Assembly (NCBI GenBank): GCA_030590715.1
Contig: JAUVCU010000079.1
Location: 1-7,081, forward strand
DNA length: 7,081 nt
Direction of reading: 5' to 3'
DNA from: Lentisphaeria bacterium
GTDB lineage: Bacteria > Verrucomicrobiota > Lentisphaeria > Victivallales > JAUVCU01
Shown piece by piece: positions 1 to 5,674 of this stretch. A program made the translations under genes and the position numbers. The stretch's first letter is position 1. Each line of letters starts with the position of its first letter. The notes beneath the pieces are model-generated. The model was given only the letters and a program-made list of their open reading frames with translations, was not told the DNA's origin and made no database searches.

Positions 1-573
1 GGAGCTTCATTTTCTAAAAAAAGAGCAGAGTATTTGTACTACTTACCCAACGGACTACAAACCAAAGAGATTTTAATTTCTTTAAATACTCAAAATGAGA
101 TTACTAATATGTCTCAGGCAAATGGCCGCTTATTGACTGAAGTCGGTAGTAGTAAGGCGGAGTGGGATAAAAAGTATCCGGGATTAGAAATTATAAAACT
201 GAGTAAGCTCCCCATGGAAAGTGTTGTCAAAGCTTTAAAGGCTGGTCGGGGTGATTTTTTTGTTGCAGATATCGAAGTTGTTGATTACTACAAAAAAAAT
301 AATAATATAAGCAACTTCAATGATATTGGGATAAAAGTACATCATAAAGCGATAAACAGCGAATTTCTTCCGATGTATCTCGGGTTCTCGAGGAAATCTA
401 CAAAGCTCAAGGAGCAAACAAATCCAAATTATAACAGTACGAATGAAGTCACTGTTAAGAATTTTCAGACAGTCATATCAAAAGAGTGTGCTGCATATAA
501 ATTCTTTTCCGCACTGGAAGAGTTATCAAATAATGGTCAGACTCAAAAAAATTACGATAAGTACTTCAAATAG
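1..573 (+). CDS. Family-3 extracellular solute-binding protein, C-terminal part (5' truncated by window)
   Basis: The reading frame is open from the first base, so the gene begins upstream; a TTG at 34 is internal, not the start. The 190 visible residues look like the second half of a periplasmic amino-acid-type binding protein (SBP_bac_3). They open with a GASFSKKRAEYLYY stretch matching the family's 'pFskeRaeyf' segment. Next comes a lobe-2 region with a VGSS turn, then ESVVKALKAGRGDFFVAD, which matches the 'aL.aGrvDav..d' signature. A 'PMYLGFSRKS' strand and a C-terminal helix ending NYDKYFK close the domain. The product should bind a small solute in the periplasm, either for an ABC transporter or as a stand-alone sensor; no permease or ATPase gene follows, and a terminator stands about 110 nt downstream. 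The ligand cannot be told. About 25 polar residues (EQTNPNYNSTNEV and onward) lengthen the loop before the last helix. The family call is fairly sure; the ligand and partner are unknown. Confidence 0.75.
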   Translation, partial: GASFSKKRAEYLYYLPNGLQTKEILISLNTQNEITNMSQANGRLLTEVGSSKAEWDKKYPGLEIIKLSKLPMESVVKALKAGRGDFFVADIEVVDYYKKNNNISNFNDIGIKVHHKAINSEFLPMYLGFSRKSTKLKEQTNPNYNSTNEVTVKNFQTVISKECAAYKFFSALEELSNNGQTQKNYDKYFK

Positions 574-680
574 TTGGTCTTTTGGTAATATTGATCATGA
601 TTGAGGCACCATACGGCGATGGGGCAAAGTAAAAAACACACCATTACAAATTGGTTGTAAGTATGTTACGCCGTTTATCT

Positions 681-726
681 AAAAGCTTGAATCCTATCTT
701 TCTTAGGATTTAAGCTTTTTTCTTTT
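681..726 (+). terminator. Strong rho-independent terminator
   Basis: The arms 681-696 and 704-719 pair over 16 positions (AAAAGCTTGAATCCTA with TAGGATTTAAGCTTTT, one G-T wobble) around the 7-nt loop TCTTTCT. The 3' arm ends in a run of T that continues, with one C, to 726. It lies about 108 nt after the binding-protein stop codon and is taken as the end of that transcript. The T-run is on the + strand side only, so it should act on rightward transcription. Confidence 0.9.
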
Positions 727-774
727 GACCGGATTGGAGGTAATCCTGTGAAGGGTGGAATTTGATTCCTGCTA

Positions 775-802
775 TTGATACCAGCCTGTCGGTGGCTACA
801 GT
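775..802 (+). promoter_or_regulatory. Possible promoter of the alpha/beta-hydrolase
   Basis: TTGATA (775-780, five of six to the -35 consensus) stands 16 nt before TACAGT (797-802, four of six to the -10 consensus). It would give a leader of about 60 nt containing the small CAGGA/TCCTG hairpin at 813-827. This is inferred from consensus match only; an alternative TACAAT at 803 is too far (22 nt) from the same -35. Confidence 0.25.
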
Positions 803-868
803 TACAATCAGTCAGGAAATGATCCTGGTTATTATCTGAATAGTATATATTGAAACCAGGAGAGCAAG

Positions 869-1645
869 ATGAAAGATAACCGCGATAGCCTGGAACAATA
901 TGTCAACATTGATGGTGTCGATGTGTGCTACCGCTGTGATATCAAAAACGATGCCCAAGGCCTGCTGTTTTTCATCCATGGACTTGGTTGTACCAAAGAG
1001 TGCTTTGCTCCCGTTTTTGATAATCCTCTTTTCAAAAGATATTCGATTCTCACCGTTGATCTGCCCGGCTGCGGGGAATCATCCAAACCAGAAAGTTTCT
1101 CGTACACAATGGAAGCGCTGGCATCGGTTTGCGAAACACTGCTCGCTGAATTCCAATCAGATAAGCTTCACATTGTAGCTCACAGTATGGGAAATGCTGT
1201 TGGCTTACTGCTATCTGATTCTATTTTTGATAATGTAGAAAGCTACACTGTCGCAGAGGGGAACCTGATTGCCGAAGACTGCGGACTGTTCAGCAGGGGA
1301 ATTGCCGACGTTCATTTTGACCGATACGCAGCTAAAACCTTCCCCAAACAGCTCATCCGTTTCAAGAAAAGCAACATAATGGATTTTGAACAAACAGCGC
1401 CATATGTGATTCACCGGAATGCGAAATCGCTAGTTAAATGGTCTGACAGTGGCGATCTGTTGAAGCGTTTTTTGAAACTGGATTGCCGGACCTGCTATAT
1501 ATATGGAGAAGAAAATAGTGATCTTCCCATTTTTGAGTATTTGCCAGATACGGAAAAGATCATGATCTCAAACAGCGGACATGGAATGATGCTCGACAAT
1601 CCGGAAGAATTTTATCAGAAGCTAAGAGCCTTTTTAAGCAACTAA
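869..1645 (+). CDS. Alpha/beta-hydrolase fold protein (putative esterase/hydrolase)
   Basis: A 258-residue protein of usual length for a single-domain, cytoplasmic alpha/beta-hydrolase; no signal peptide is seen. The core motifs are in order. The oxyanion-hole strand is FFIHGLG (HG at 37-38). DLPGCGESSKP (64-73) matches the 'D.pG.G.S..p' loop. The nucleophile elbow AHSMGN carries Ser106, with Ala in place of the first Gly of G-x-S-x-G. The strand-6 region YIYGEENSD (210-218) offers the acidic residue, and NSGHGMMLDNPEEF carries catalytic His238, followed by the typical C-terminal helix. The fold therefore looks catalytically complete, but the substrate cannot be read from sequence. The ATG has a good SD (AGGAGA, 858-863, 5 nt spacing). 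The gene stands alone after a terminator and converges on the 1779-3926 gene. A decayed relative lies at 4152-4411 on the same strand. The class is sure; the exact reaction is unknown. Confidence 0.92.
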   Translation: MKDNRDSLEQYVNIDGVDVCYRCDIKNDAQGLLFFIHGLGCTKECFAPVFDNPLFKRYSILTVDLPGCGESSKPESFSYTMEALASVCETLLAEFQSDKLHIVAHSMGNAVGLLLSDSIFDNVESYTVAEGNLIAEDCGLFSRGIADVHFDRYAAKTFPKQLIRFKKSNIMDFEQTAPYVIHRNAKSLVKWSDSGDLLKRFLKLDCRTCYIYGEENSDLPIFEYLPDTEKIMISNSGHGMMLDNPEEFYQKLRAFLSN

Positions 1646-1673
1646 TATTCGAACCTGCTTATGAAGACGCTCC

Positions 1674-1695
1674 CTAATGCTACAAAGTGCATTAG
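1674..1695 (+). terminator. Possible terminator after the hydrolase
   Basis: CTAATGC (1674-1680) and GCATTAG (1689-1695) pair perfectly over 7 bp around an 8-nt loop, 29 nt after the hydrolase stop codon. The following TTGTTTGAGTT is only moderately T-rich, so it is a modest intrinsic terminator at best. Confidence 0.4.
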
Positions 1696-1719
1696 TTGTT
1701 TGAGTTCTGATGAAATGAG

Positions 1720-1747
1720 GCACCACAGGAGAATATTCCTATGGTGC
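1720..1747. terminator. Imperfect inverted repeat between convergent genes, possible bidirectional terminator
   Basis: GCACCA (1720-1725) pairs with TGGTGC (1742-1747) and AGGA (1727-1730) with TCCT (1737-1740), with one mismatched position between. It sits 31 nt beyond the stop codon of the leftward 1779-3926 gene. Neither side has a long T-run (leftward tail CTCATTTC), so termination is a guess from position and structure. Confidence 0.35.
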
Positions 1748-1778
1748 GTTGCAAGCATTATATACCAACCTTCGATCT

Positions 1779-3926
1779 TTAAAACAACGGCCAACCGGCA
1801 AATAGTAAGTGAACGAATCCCAGTACGATAGAGCTGATTCCCATGAGAGTATCATACTTTTGAAGTCCCTTAATGGTCTCTGTGTTATCAACTATAAGTT
1901 TCTGGAGCTTTTGTGTTCCTTCACTGACCGAATGAACGGCTTTTGTCGTGATGCTTTCGAGTTTATCCTTGTCTGCACCATCACTTTCTCGTTCGACAAC
2001 AGGCTCTTTAAATTTCAGACTTACCAATATGTCATAGCCCAGATATAATCCGACCACAACAGCTAAGGCCTGGGGTAATAAGTCCGCAAACGGTGATAAT
2101 AGCAATATATTTTTGATCAGAAAGAAAAGTCCCAAACCAAGGGTTGTTGTACCTATTACCGCTTTCAGTGGGATAATCTTTTTAATTTTATCTTCAAATT
2201 TAGGGTCAATTCCTTTGAGGTAACCGGAAGCGACCAGCAGACCTGATAAAATCAGCGAAATAGATAAGGCGAGTCTGAAAAGTATATTAGGCCCTTTTCC
2301 TCCTCCAGACATACCGGAGATATTACTCTTTCGAAGTTTGCGGTTACTGCCCACGGCAAGACTAGCCCACGGTGGAGACTTCTCGGCATCCCGCGTATAT
2401 ATTGAGCAGTTAAAGCTCCATATAACATCACTGCCGGCATCTAGGTCTACATGTTTTTGAGTCGCCAATTCAATTGGCAGCCTCCAGCTGATTACGGCAC
2501 CTAAGATATTCTTTTTTCCTACCTGCCAGTCGCCTGTTACGCGCACTGCTAAAGGAGTTTCATTTTCAGTCCATCCGGCATCGCGCTTTGCCCATTCTAA
2601 AGCTTCTTCGGCAAGGTCATCAGGATCACCAGGCCCCTGGAACGTGTCGGAATGTCCGGCCCAGGTTTGAGTATCTATTTTGGCATTAATATCAGCCCAG
2701 GCTTTATCGCGGCGAGATGACAATTCCTTTTTCAACTGTTCAAGATTTGCATCTCCAGGCAGGTACTCCAGGGCTAACTCAACGTTCCCTTCATAGTTAT
2801 TGAACCGTTCATCAAATTCATTCTTTCGGTATTCATACACGGCCTGACTGCCGCTGTTAACATATTCATAGATCTTCTTGGCAATTATAGGCCTGATCTC
2901 TTCATACCGTCTGATAGTTTCATTCAGTGAATAATATGTTGAAGCGGGACTTCGGACATAATCGTGTTTACTTCCTCTTACTGAATGAATATTACCAAAA
3001 ATCTTGTCCTGATCAGTCCCATACTTTCCTTCGAATTCAGTTATGTATTCCTTGATTGAAACCAACTCATCCTTATCAAAAGAATTCATAAGCTCAACTG
3101 TTTCCTCATACTGCTTGAGCATATTTTCCATTGCTCCACTTGCCCCAACGGCCTTTTCCGCTTGTCTAAGCATGTTATCACATTGAGTGTACATATCCTG
3201 AAGCTTATGAACATCATTATCTATTACGCCTCTTTGTTTCTCCTGTTCGGCAAATAATGGTTTTGCTATATCTTTGAATTTTTGGATCTCTTTCTGCATT
3301 CGTTTGTAGGCAGGATGTTTTGGAAGGTCTATAAATGGTACATCTTTAGCTGTTTTTCCTTCGTCAATCAATTCGTCAATATCTTCGTTAAGTTTTCTGA
3401 TGCGTTTATCCAGCTCCTGGAATTCCGATACAGATTTATCAACCTGCCCTATTTTTGCGACCAGAAAAGCGTGCCATGCCATATTACGATACGTCTCCAG
3501 ACCAAAGTCTTTTTTTCCGGCAATTAGTTCTTCTCCAAATTGAAATGACAGCCACATTCCATATTTTTCCATCTTTGCCCGGGTTTCTATAATCTGATCT
3601 TTTACTTTCTTTAGCTCAGGGTCTGTTTCCGGCCAGCCACTATCTATCGCAGCATTATATGCCTGGATAAGAGATGACAAAACGCCTCCCATTTCACTGA
3701 CAATCGACACTTCCCTTAAACTGCCGTTGTCTATTTCCATTAAACGGTTCGACTCTTTAAAATGTTTATATTGCCTGTAAAGAGGGTCAACTTGATCATT
3801 CAGTTTCTTTGAATAGAGGAGAACAGTATTTTTGGCGTAATCAGATGGGGGGGCTCCCCTCATTACCTCTCCATACATCATAAAATAAGTCAGAACGAAC
3901 ATTTTTAGCAAGACTGATTTGAGCAT
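1779..3926 (-). CDS. Large coiled-coil membrane protein of unknown function, four C-terminal TM segments
   Basis: 715 residues; I do not recognise the family. The ATG at 3926 has a good SD (AGGAGA, 3934-3939, 7 nt spacing) and a plausible promoter. Residues 1-25 (two Lys, then a hydrophobic FVLTYFMMYG stretch, ending MRGA) resemble a weak signal peptide or anchor. Residues 30-410 are strongly charged and mostly helical, with coiled-coil-like Lys/Glu segments near 165-190, 205-300 and 335-410. Residues 455-530 (VRVTGDWQVGKK, AVISWRLPIELA, VIWSFNCSIYTR) look like a small beta-rich domain. A Gly/Ser-rich linker (538-545) leads to four probable membrane helices near 547-568, 584-607, 616-637 and 692-713, with a polar, helical 640-690 segment between the last two. 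If secreted, the helical part would lie in the periplasm, anchored by the C-terminus. No catalytic motif is evident. It is the only gene on its transcript. The reading frame is clearly real; function is unknown. Confidence 0.85.
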   Translation of the reverse strand: MLKSVLLKMFVLTYFMMYGEVMRGAPPSDYAKNTVLLYSKKLNDQVDPLYRQYKHFKESNRLMEIDNGSLREVSIVSEMGGVLSSLIQAYNAAIDSGWPETDPELKKVKDQIIETRAKMEKYGMWLSFQFGEELIAGKKDFGLETYRNMAWHAFLVAKIGQVDKSVSEFQELDKRIRKLNEDIDELIDEGKTAKDVPFIDLPKHPAYKRMQKEIQKFKDIAKPLFAEQEKQRGVIDNDVHKLQDMYTQCDNMLRQAEKAVGASGAMENMLKQYEETVELMNSFDKDELVSIKEYITEFEGKYGTDQDKIFGNIHSVRGSKHDYVRSPASTYYSLNETIRRYEEIRPIIAKKIYEYVNSGSQAVYEYRKNEFDERFNNYEGNVELALEYLPGDANLEQLKKELSSRRDKAWADINAKIDTQTWAGHSDTFQGPGDPDDLAEEALEWAKRDAGWTENETPLAVRVTGDWQVGKKNILGAVISWRLPIELATQKHVDLDAGSDVIWSFNCSIYTRDAEKSPPWASLAVGSNRKLRKSNISGMSGGGKGPNILFRLALSISLILSGLLVASGYLKGIDPKFEDKIKKIIPLKAVIGTTTLGLGLFFLIKNILLLSPFADLLPQALAVVVGLYLGYDILVSLKFKEPVVERESDGADKDKLESITTKAVHSVSEGTQKLQKLIVDNTETIKGLQKYDTLMGISSIVLGFVHLLFAGWPLF

Positions 3927-3964
3927 GACAGTTTCTCCTGTTTTTTGGTAAAGACCTTTAACTT

Positions 3965-3993
3965 TTTATACGATATTAATGAGATATAAACAA
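3965..3993 (-). promoter_or_regulatory. Sigma-70-like promoter of the large membrane protein gene
   Basis: On the minus strand TTGTTT (3988-3993) is followed after 17 nt by TATAAA (3965-3970, five of six to consensus). Transcription would start near 3958, giving a leader of about 30 nt that contains the AGGAGA ribosome-binding site. Spacing and -10 are good; the -35 matches only in TTG. Confidence 0.5.
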
Positions 3994-4151
3994 GTTTGCT
4001 GAAAGCGGTAATGGAGACAGATTCTGAGTACGATCGGCTGAAATATAGATGTACACCTATGATTCCACTTATGAAGAATTTTCGATTCACTTAAAGCTGG
4101 AATTAGCGCCATCATCCAGCGGAAGAGACAGTCTAATAAAAGAAAATCGGG

Positions 4152-4411
4152 GAGAGATACAACATTGAACTGCTAAAACCACCGCTAAGAGTTGATCTTC
4201 CGGACTGCGGTAAGTCATCTAAACGGGGAAACTTTCCGGACACAAAGGAGCTGTTGGCATCGGTTTGCGGGACGCTGCTACATATACCGTTACAATGATC
4301 GTCCAATCTTTGAGTATTAACCGACACAGAAAAATTATGATTTCAGACAGCACTCACGGAATGATGCTCGACAATACGGACGAATTCTATCAAAAACTAA
4401 GCGTTTTTTAG
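4152..4411 (+). pseudogene. Decayed second copy of the alpha/beta-hydrolase (internal deletion plus frameshifts)
   Basis: 4191-4279 aligns without gaps to 1055-1143 of the intact hydrolase at about 74% nucleotide identity by hand count, translating as VDLPDCGKSSK and LLASVCGTLL beside the intact VDLPGCGESSK and ALASVCETLL. The match then jumps about 350 nt to the 3' end: PIFEY in a second frame, then KIMISDSTHGMMLDN and DEFYQKL in a third, ending at TAG (4409-4411). Longest exact match is the 18 nt GGAATGATGCTCGACAAT. The deletion removes the nucleophile elbow with Ser106; the catalytic His region remains. Two further single-base losses, near 4317 and 4329, separate the last two frames, and TGA/TAA stops interrupt the first two. 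The 5' part of the gene before the VDLP motif is absent or unrecognisable; 4152-4166 (ERYNI) may match KRYSI. No product is expected. Same orientation as the intact copy, with the 1779-3926 gene between them. Confidence 0.88.
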
Positions 4412-4415
4412 GAAG

Positions 4416-4438
4416 TTAAGCCTTTCAGGACAGCTTAA
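4416..4438 (-). terminator. Weak hairpin at the end of the pentapeptide-repeat gene
   Basis: TTAAGC (4416-4421) and GCTTAA (4433-4438) are perfect inverted repeats around an 11-nt loop, overlapping the TAA stop codon at 4435-4437. There is no T-run on the minus-strand side, so it is only a candidate transcript end. Confidence 0.25.
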
Positions 4439-5007
4439 ACGATTTGTATGCCAAAGACCCTAAGCAGTTCGAGCGCAGAAATACCGGTGAATTTGGCTTT
4501 TCCAATCTGGTTATCACGTGGATCCAGCACAAAACCGGTCGCATCTGAAAAGTTTGCCCCGCTCAAATCACACTCAGCAAAGAAGCCCCTGTTGAACACG
4601 ACATCAGAAAAATCAGCTTTAGCAATATTGCATTTAATGAAAGTAGTATCATCCATTGAACATTTGCTGAATGACATGCTGCTTATATTCATCTTGGCAA
4701 ATGAACACGACATCAGCTTTGAACTTTTAATAGTAAAAGAGGTCAAAAAAGTATTCAGAGACTCAAATTTAGCGGCAATTATCTTGCATTCGTCGAACAA
4801 AACATCAACAAAGCTCGCGTTAGCAAGTTTGGGAGCAACAATACTACAGCTGAAAAATTGGCACTCCTCAAAAGTGGAGCGCGACAGATCAGCCTCCGTA
4901 AAGGTACAGTTTTTGAATGAACATCCACTAAATAGCTTATCTTTCATCACCTGTGTTTCGAACTCTTTGTTTGCAAAGACCTCGTCAATATACTCATTTT
5001 TGCGCAT
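4435..5007 (-). CDS. Pentapeptide-repeat protein
   Basis: Residue numbers count from the ATG at 5013. From about 28 to 155 the chain repeats every five residues with Phe/Leu/Ile at the centre (F28, F33, F38, L43, F48, F53, I58, L63, F68, F73, I78, F83, then L90, I95, L100, F105 and on to F155). Several units have the A(D/N)LxX form (EADLS, KADFS, GANFS). This predicts a right-handed quadrilateral beta-helix, probably cytoplasmic. The C-terminal cap (DPRDNQIGKAKF, then ALELLRVFGIQIV) resembles the dimerising tail of single-domain, Qnr-like members. Some such proteins protect DNA gyrase, but most have no known role, so no activity is assigned. Two in-frame ATGs lie at 5013 and 5007; AAAGG (5015-5019) is 1 nt from the first and 7 nt from the second, so 5007 is preferred. 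The gene follows the phosphoesterase by about 27 nt, suggesting an operon. Confidence 0.88.
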   Translation of the reverse strand: MRKNEYIDEVFANKEFETQVMKDKLFSGCSFKNCTFTEADLSRSTFEECQFFSCSIVAPKLANASFVDVLFDECKIIAAKFESLNTFLTSFTIKSSKLMSCSFAKMNISSMSFSKCSMDDTTFIKCNIAKADFSDVVFNRGFFAECDLSGANFSDATGFVLDPRDNQIGKAKFTGISALELLRVFGIQIV

Positions 5008-5034
5008 GTTCATGCCTTTAACTGTAAGATACCA

Positions 5035-5595
5035 TTATTTGTCAAACTCAACAAAATTGATGTCGAAAGACTGTCCTTTGATTTCAATAAATGCCATAGA
5101 GATAGGATAATCGAATCGCCTCGGCCCGATACTTCCCGGATTAAGGTATGTTACACCCTGAATTTCCTGGAGAGCCGGCTGATGCGTGTGCCCTGTAATA
5201 ACGAAATCTATTTCTGCGGCAACGGGATCAATATCGATATATTCCAGAATATGCTGAAGATAAAATGTTCGTCCACCGATCTCAAAACAGTCATTGTTTG
5301 GAATGTGGCGTAAACAAGGCGAATTATCCGTATTCCCCCGAACGGCATAGACTTGAGCGACTGAGCAGAGTTGGTTCAGAACTTCGTCAGTTCCGATATC
5401 GCCAGCGTGAACTATGGCATCCACGCCACTTAACCGCTTTAGAACTTCTCCCCTCAATAATCCATGAGAGTCAGAAATTACCGCTATTTTGAGATTATCT
5501 TTTTGATTATCCAATTTGAGAAAAGGTCTTATACCGCAAGCGGTAGTTATCTTATTCGCGGCATTGCCGTATTTTAGCGAATTTTCTAATTTCAA
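5035..5595 (-). CDS. YfcE/MJ0936-family metallophosphoesterase
   Basis: A calcineurin-like phosphoesterase of the small COG0622 type (phosphodiesterase activity is known for YfcE and MJ0936). Counting from the TTG at 5595, the metal-binding motifs are complete: SDSHG (Asp42, His44), HAGDIG (Asp66), RGNTD (Asn88), LQH (His115) and GHTH (His136, His138), plus NPGS at 152-155. SDSHGLLRGEVL and LNPGSIGPRRF are typical of the subfamily. It should be a cytoplasmic, Mn-type dimetal phosphodiesterase; the natural substrate is unknown. Family members usually begin at 'MKI.VISDTHG', which corresponds here to LKIAVISDSHG at residue 35, where Leu is CTC. The upstream 34 residues have no ATG or GTG: only TTG at 5595 and TTG at 5514 (residue 28) are usual starts, neither with a clear SD. 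The true start is therefore uncertain and 5514 gives a more normal length. It probably heads an operon with the pentapeptide-repeat gene. Confidence 0.88.
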   Translation of the reverse strand: MKLENSLKYGNAANKITTACGIRPFLKLDNQKDNLKIAVISDSHGLLRGEVLKRLSGVDAIVHAGDIGTDEVLNQLCSVAQVYAVRGNTDNSPCLRHIPNNDCFEIGGRTFYLQHILEYIDIDPVAAEIDFVITGHTHQPALQEIQGVTYLNPGSIGPRRFDYPISMAFIEIKGQSFDINFVEFDK

Positions 5596-5637
5596 AAACT
5601 AAGATTTCAGCCACATGATGTGTAATTAAGAACTACA

Positions 5638-5660
5638 GGCCCGACATATAAAATCGGGCC
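5638..5660 (-). terminator. GC-rich hairpin terminator after the chaperone gene
   Basis: GGCCCGA (5638-5644) and TCGGGCC (5654-5660) form a perfect 7-bp, GC-rich stem with a 9-nt AT-rich loop, 14 nt past the TAG stop of the PpiD-like gene. The minus-strand tail TGTAGTTCTTAATT is only partly T-rich. Position and stem strength favour an intrinsic terminator separating this gene from the phosphoesterase. Confidence 0.65.
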
Positions 5661-5674
5661 GAAAGTATTCTCAA

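Larger units (their letters stand above)
574..868. other. Intergenic region between binding protein and hydrolase
   Basis: About 295 bases without a convincing gene. It holds an imperfect palindrome at 605-625, the intrinsic terminator at 681-726, a small hairpin at 731-746 (GGATT and AATCC arms) with a GGAGGT in its loop, a weak sigma-70-like promoter at 775-802, and a short inverted repeat at 813-827 (CAGGA and TCCTG arms). The last part is the leader of the hydrolase gene. Confidence 0.6.

Noticed and set aside
900..1178. Alternative + strand frame inside the hydrolase gene
   Set aside because: The overlapping main frame carries the complete alpha/beta-hydrolase motifs with a good SD; this frame is a shadow.
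4049..4168. Short + strand frame of 39 codons starting at ATG 4049 (MYTYDSTYEEFS...)
   Set aside because: No SD precedes it, no family is recognised, and its end overlaps the start of the decayed hydrolase region; it is too short to support.
4133..4327. Minus-strand frame of 64 codons over the decayed hydrolase
   Set aside because: The homology to the intact hydrolase is on the + strand; the minus frame is a by-product and has no SD or known motif.
4448..5110. Long + strand open frame across the pentapeptide-repeat gene
   Set aside because: It is the antisense shadow of the minus-strand gene, whose five-residue periodicity is clear; the + frame shows no recognisable protein features.
5532..5582. 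Possible CRISPR-like or recombination-site repeats near the phosphoesterase start
   Set aside because: The inverted repeats differ from each other, are not spaced regularly and have no associated cas or integrase gene; they are better seen as leader or operator structures.
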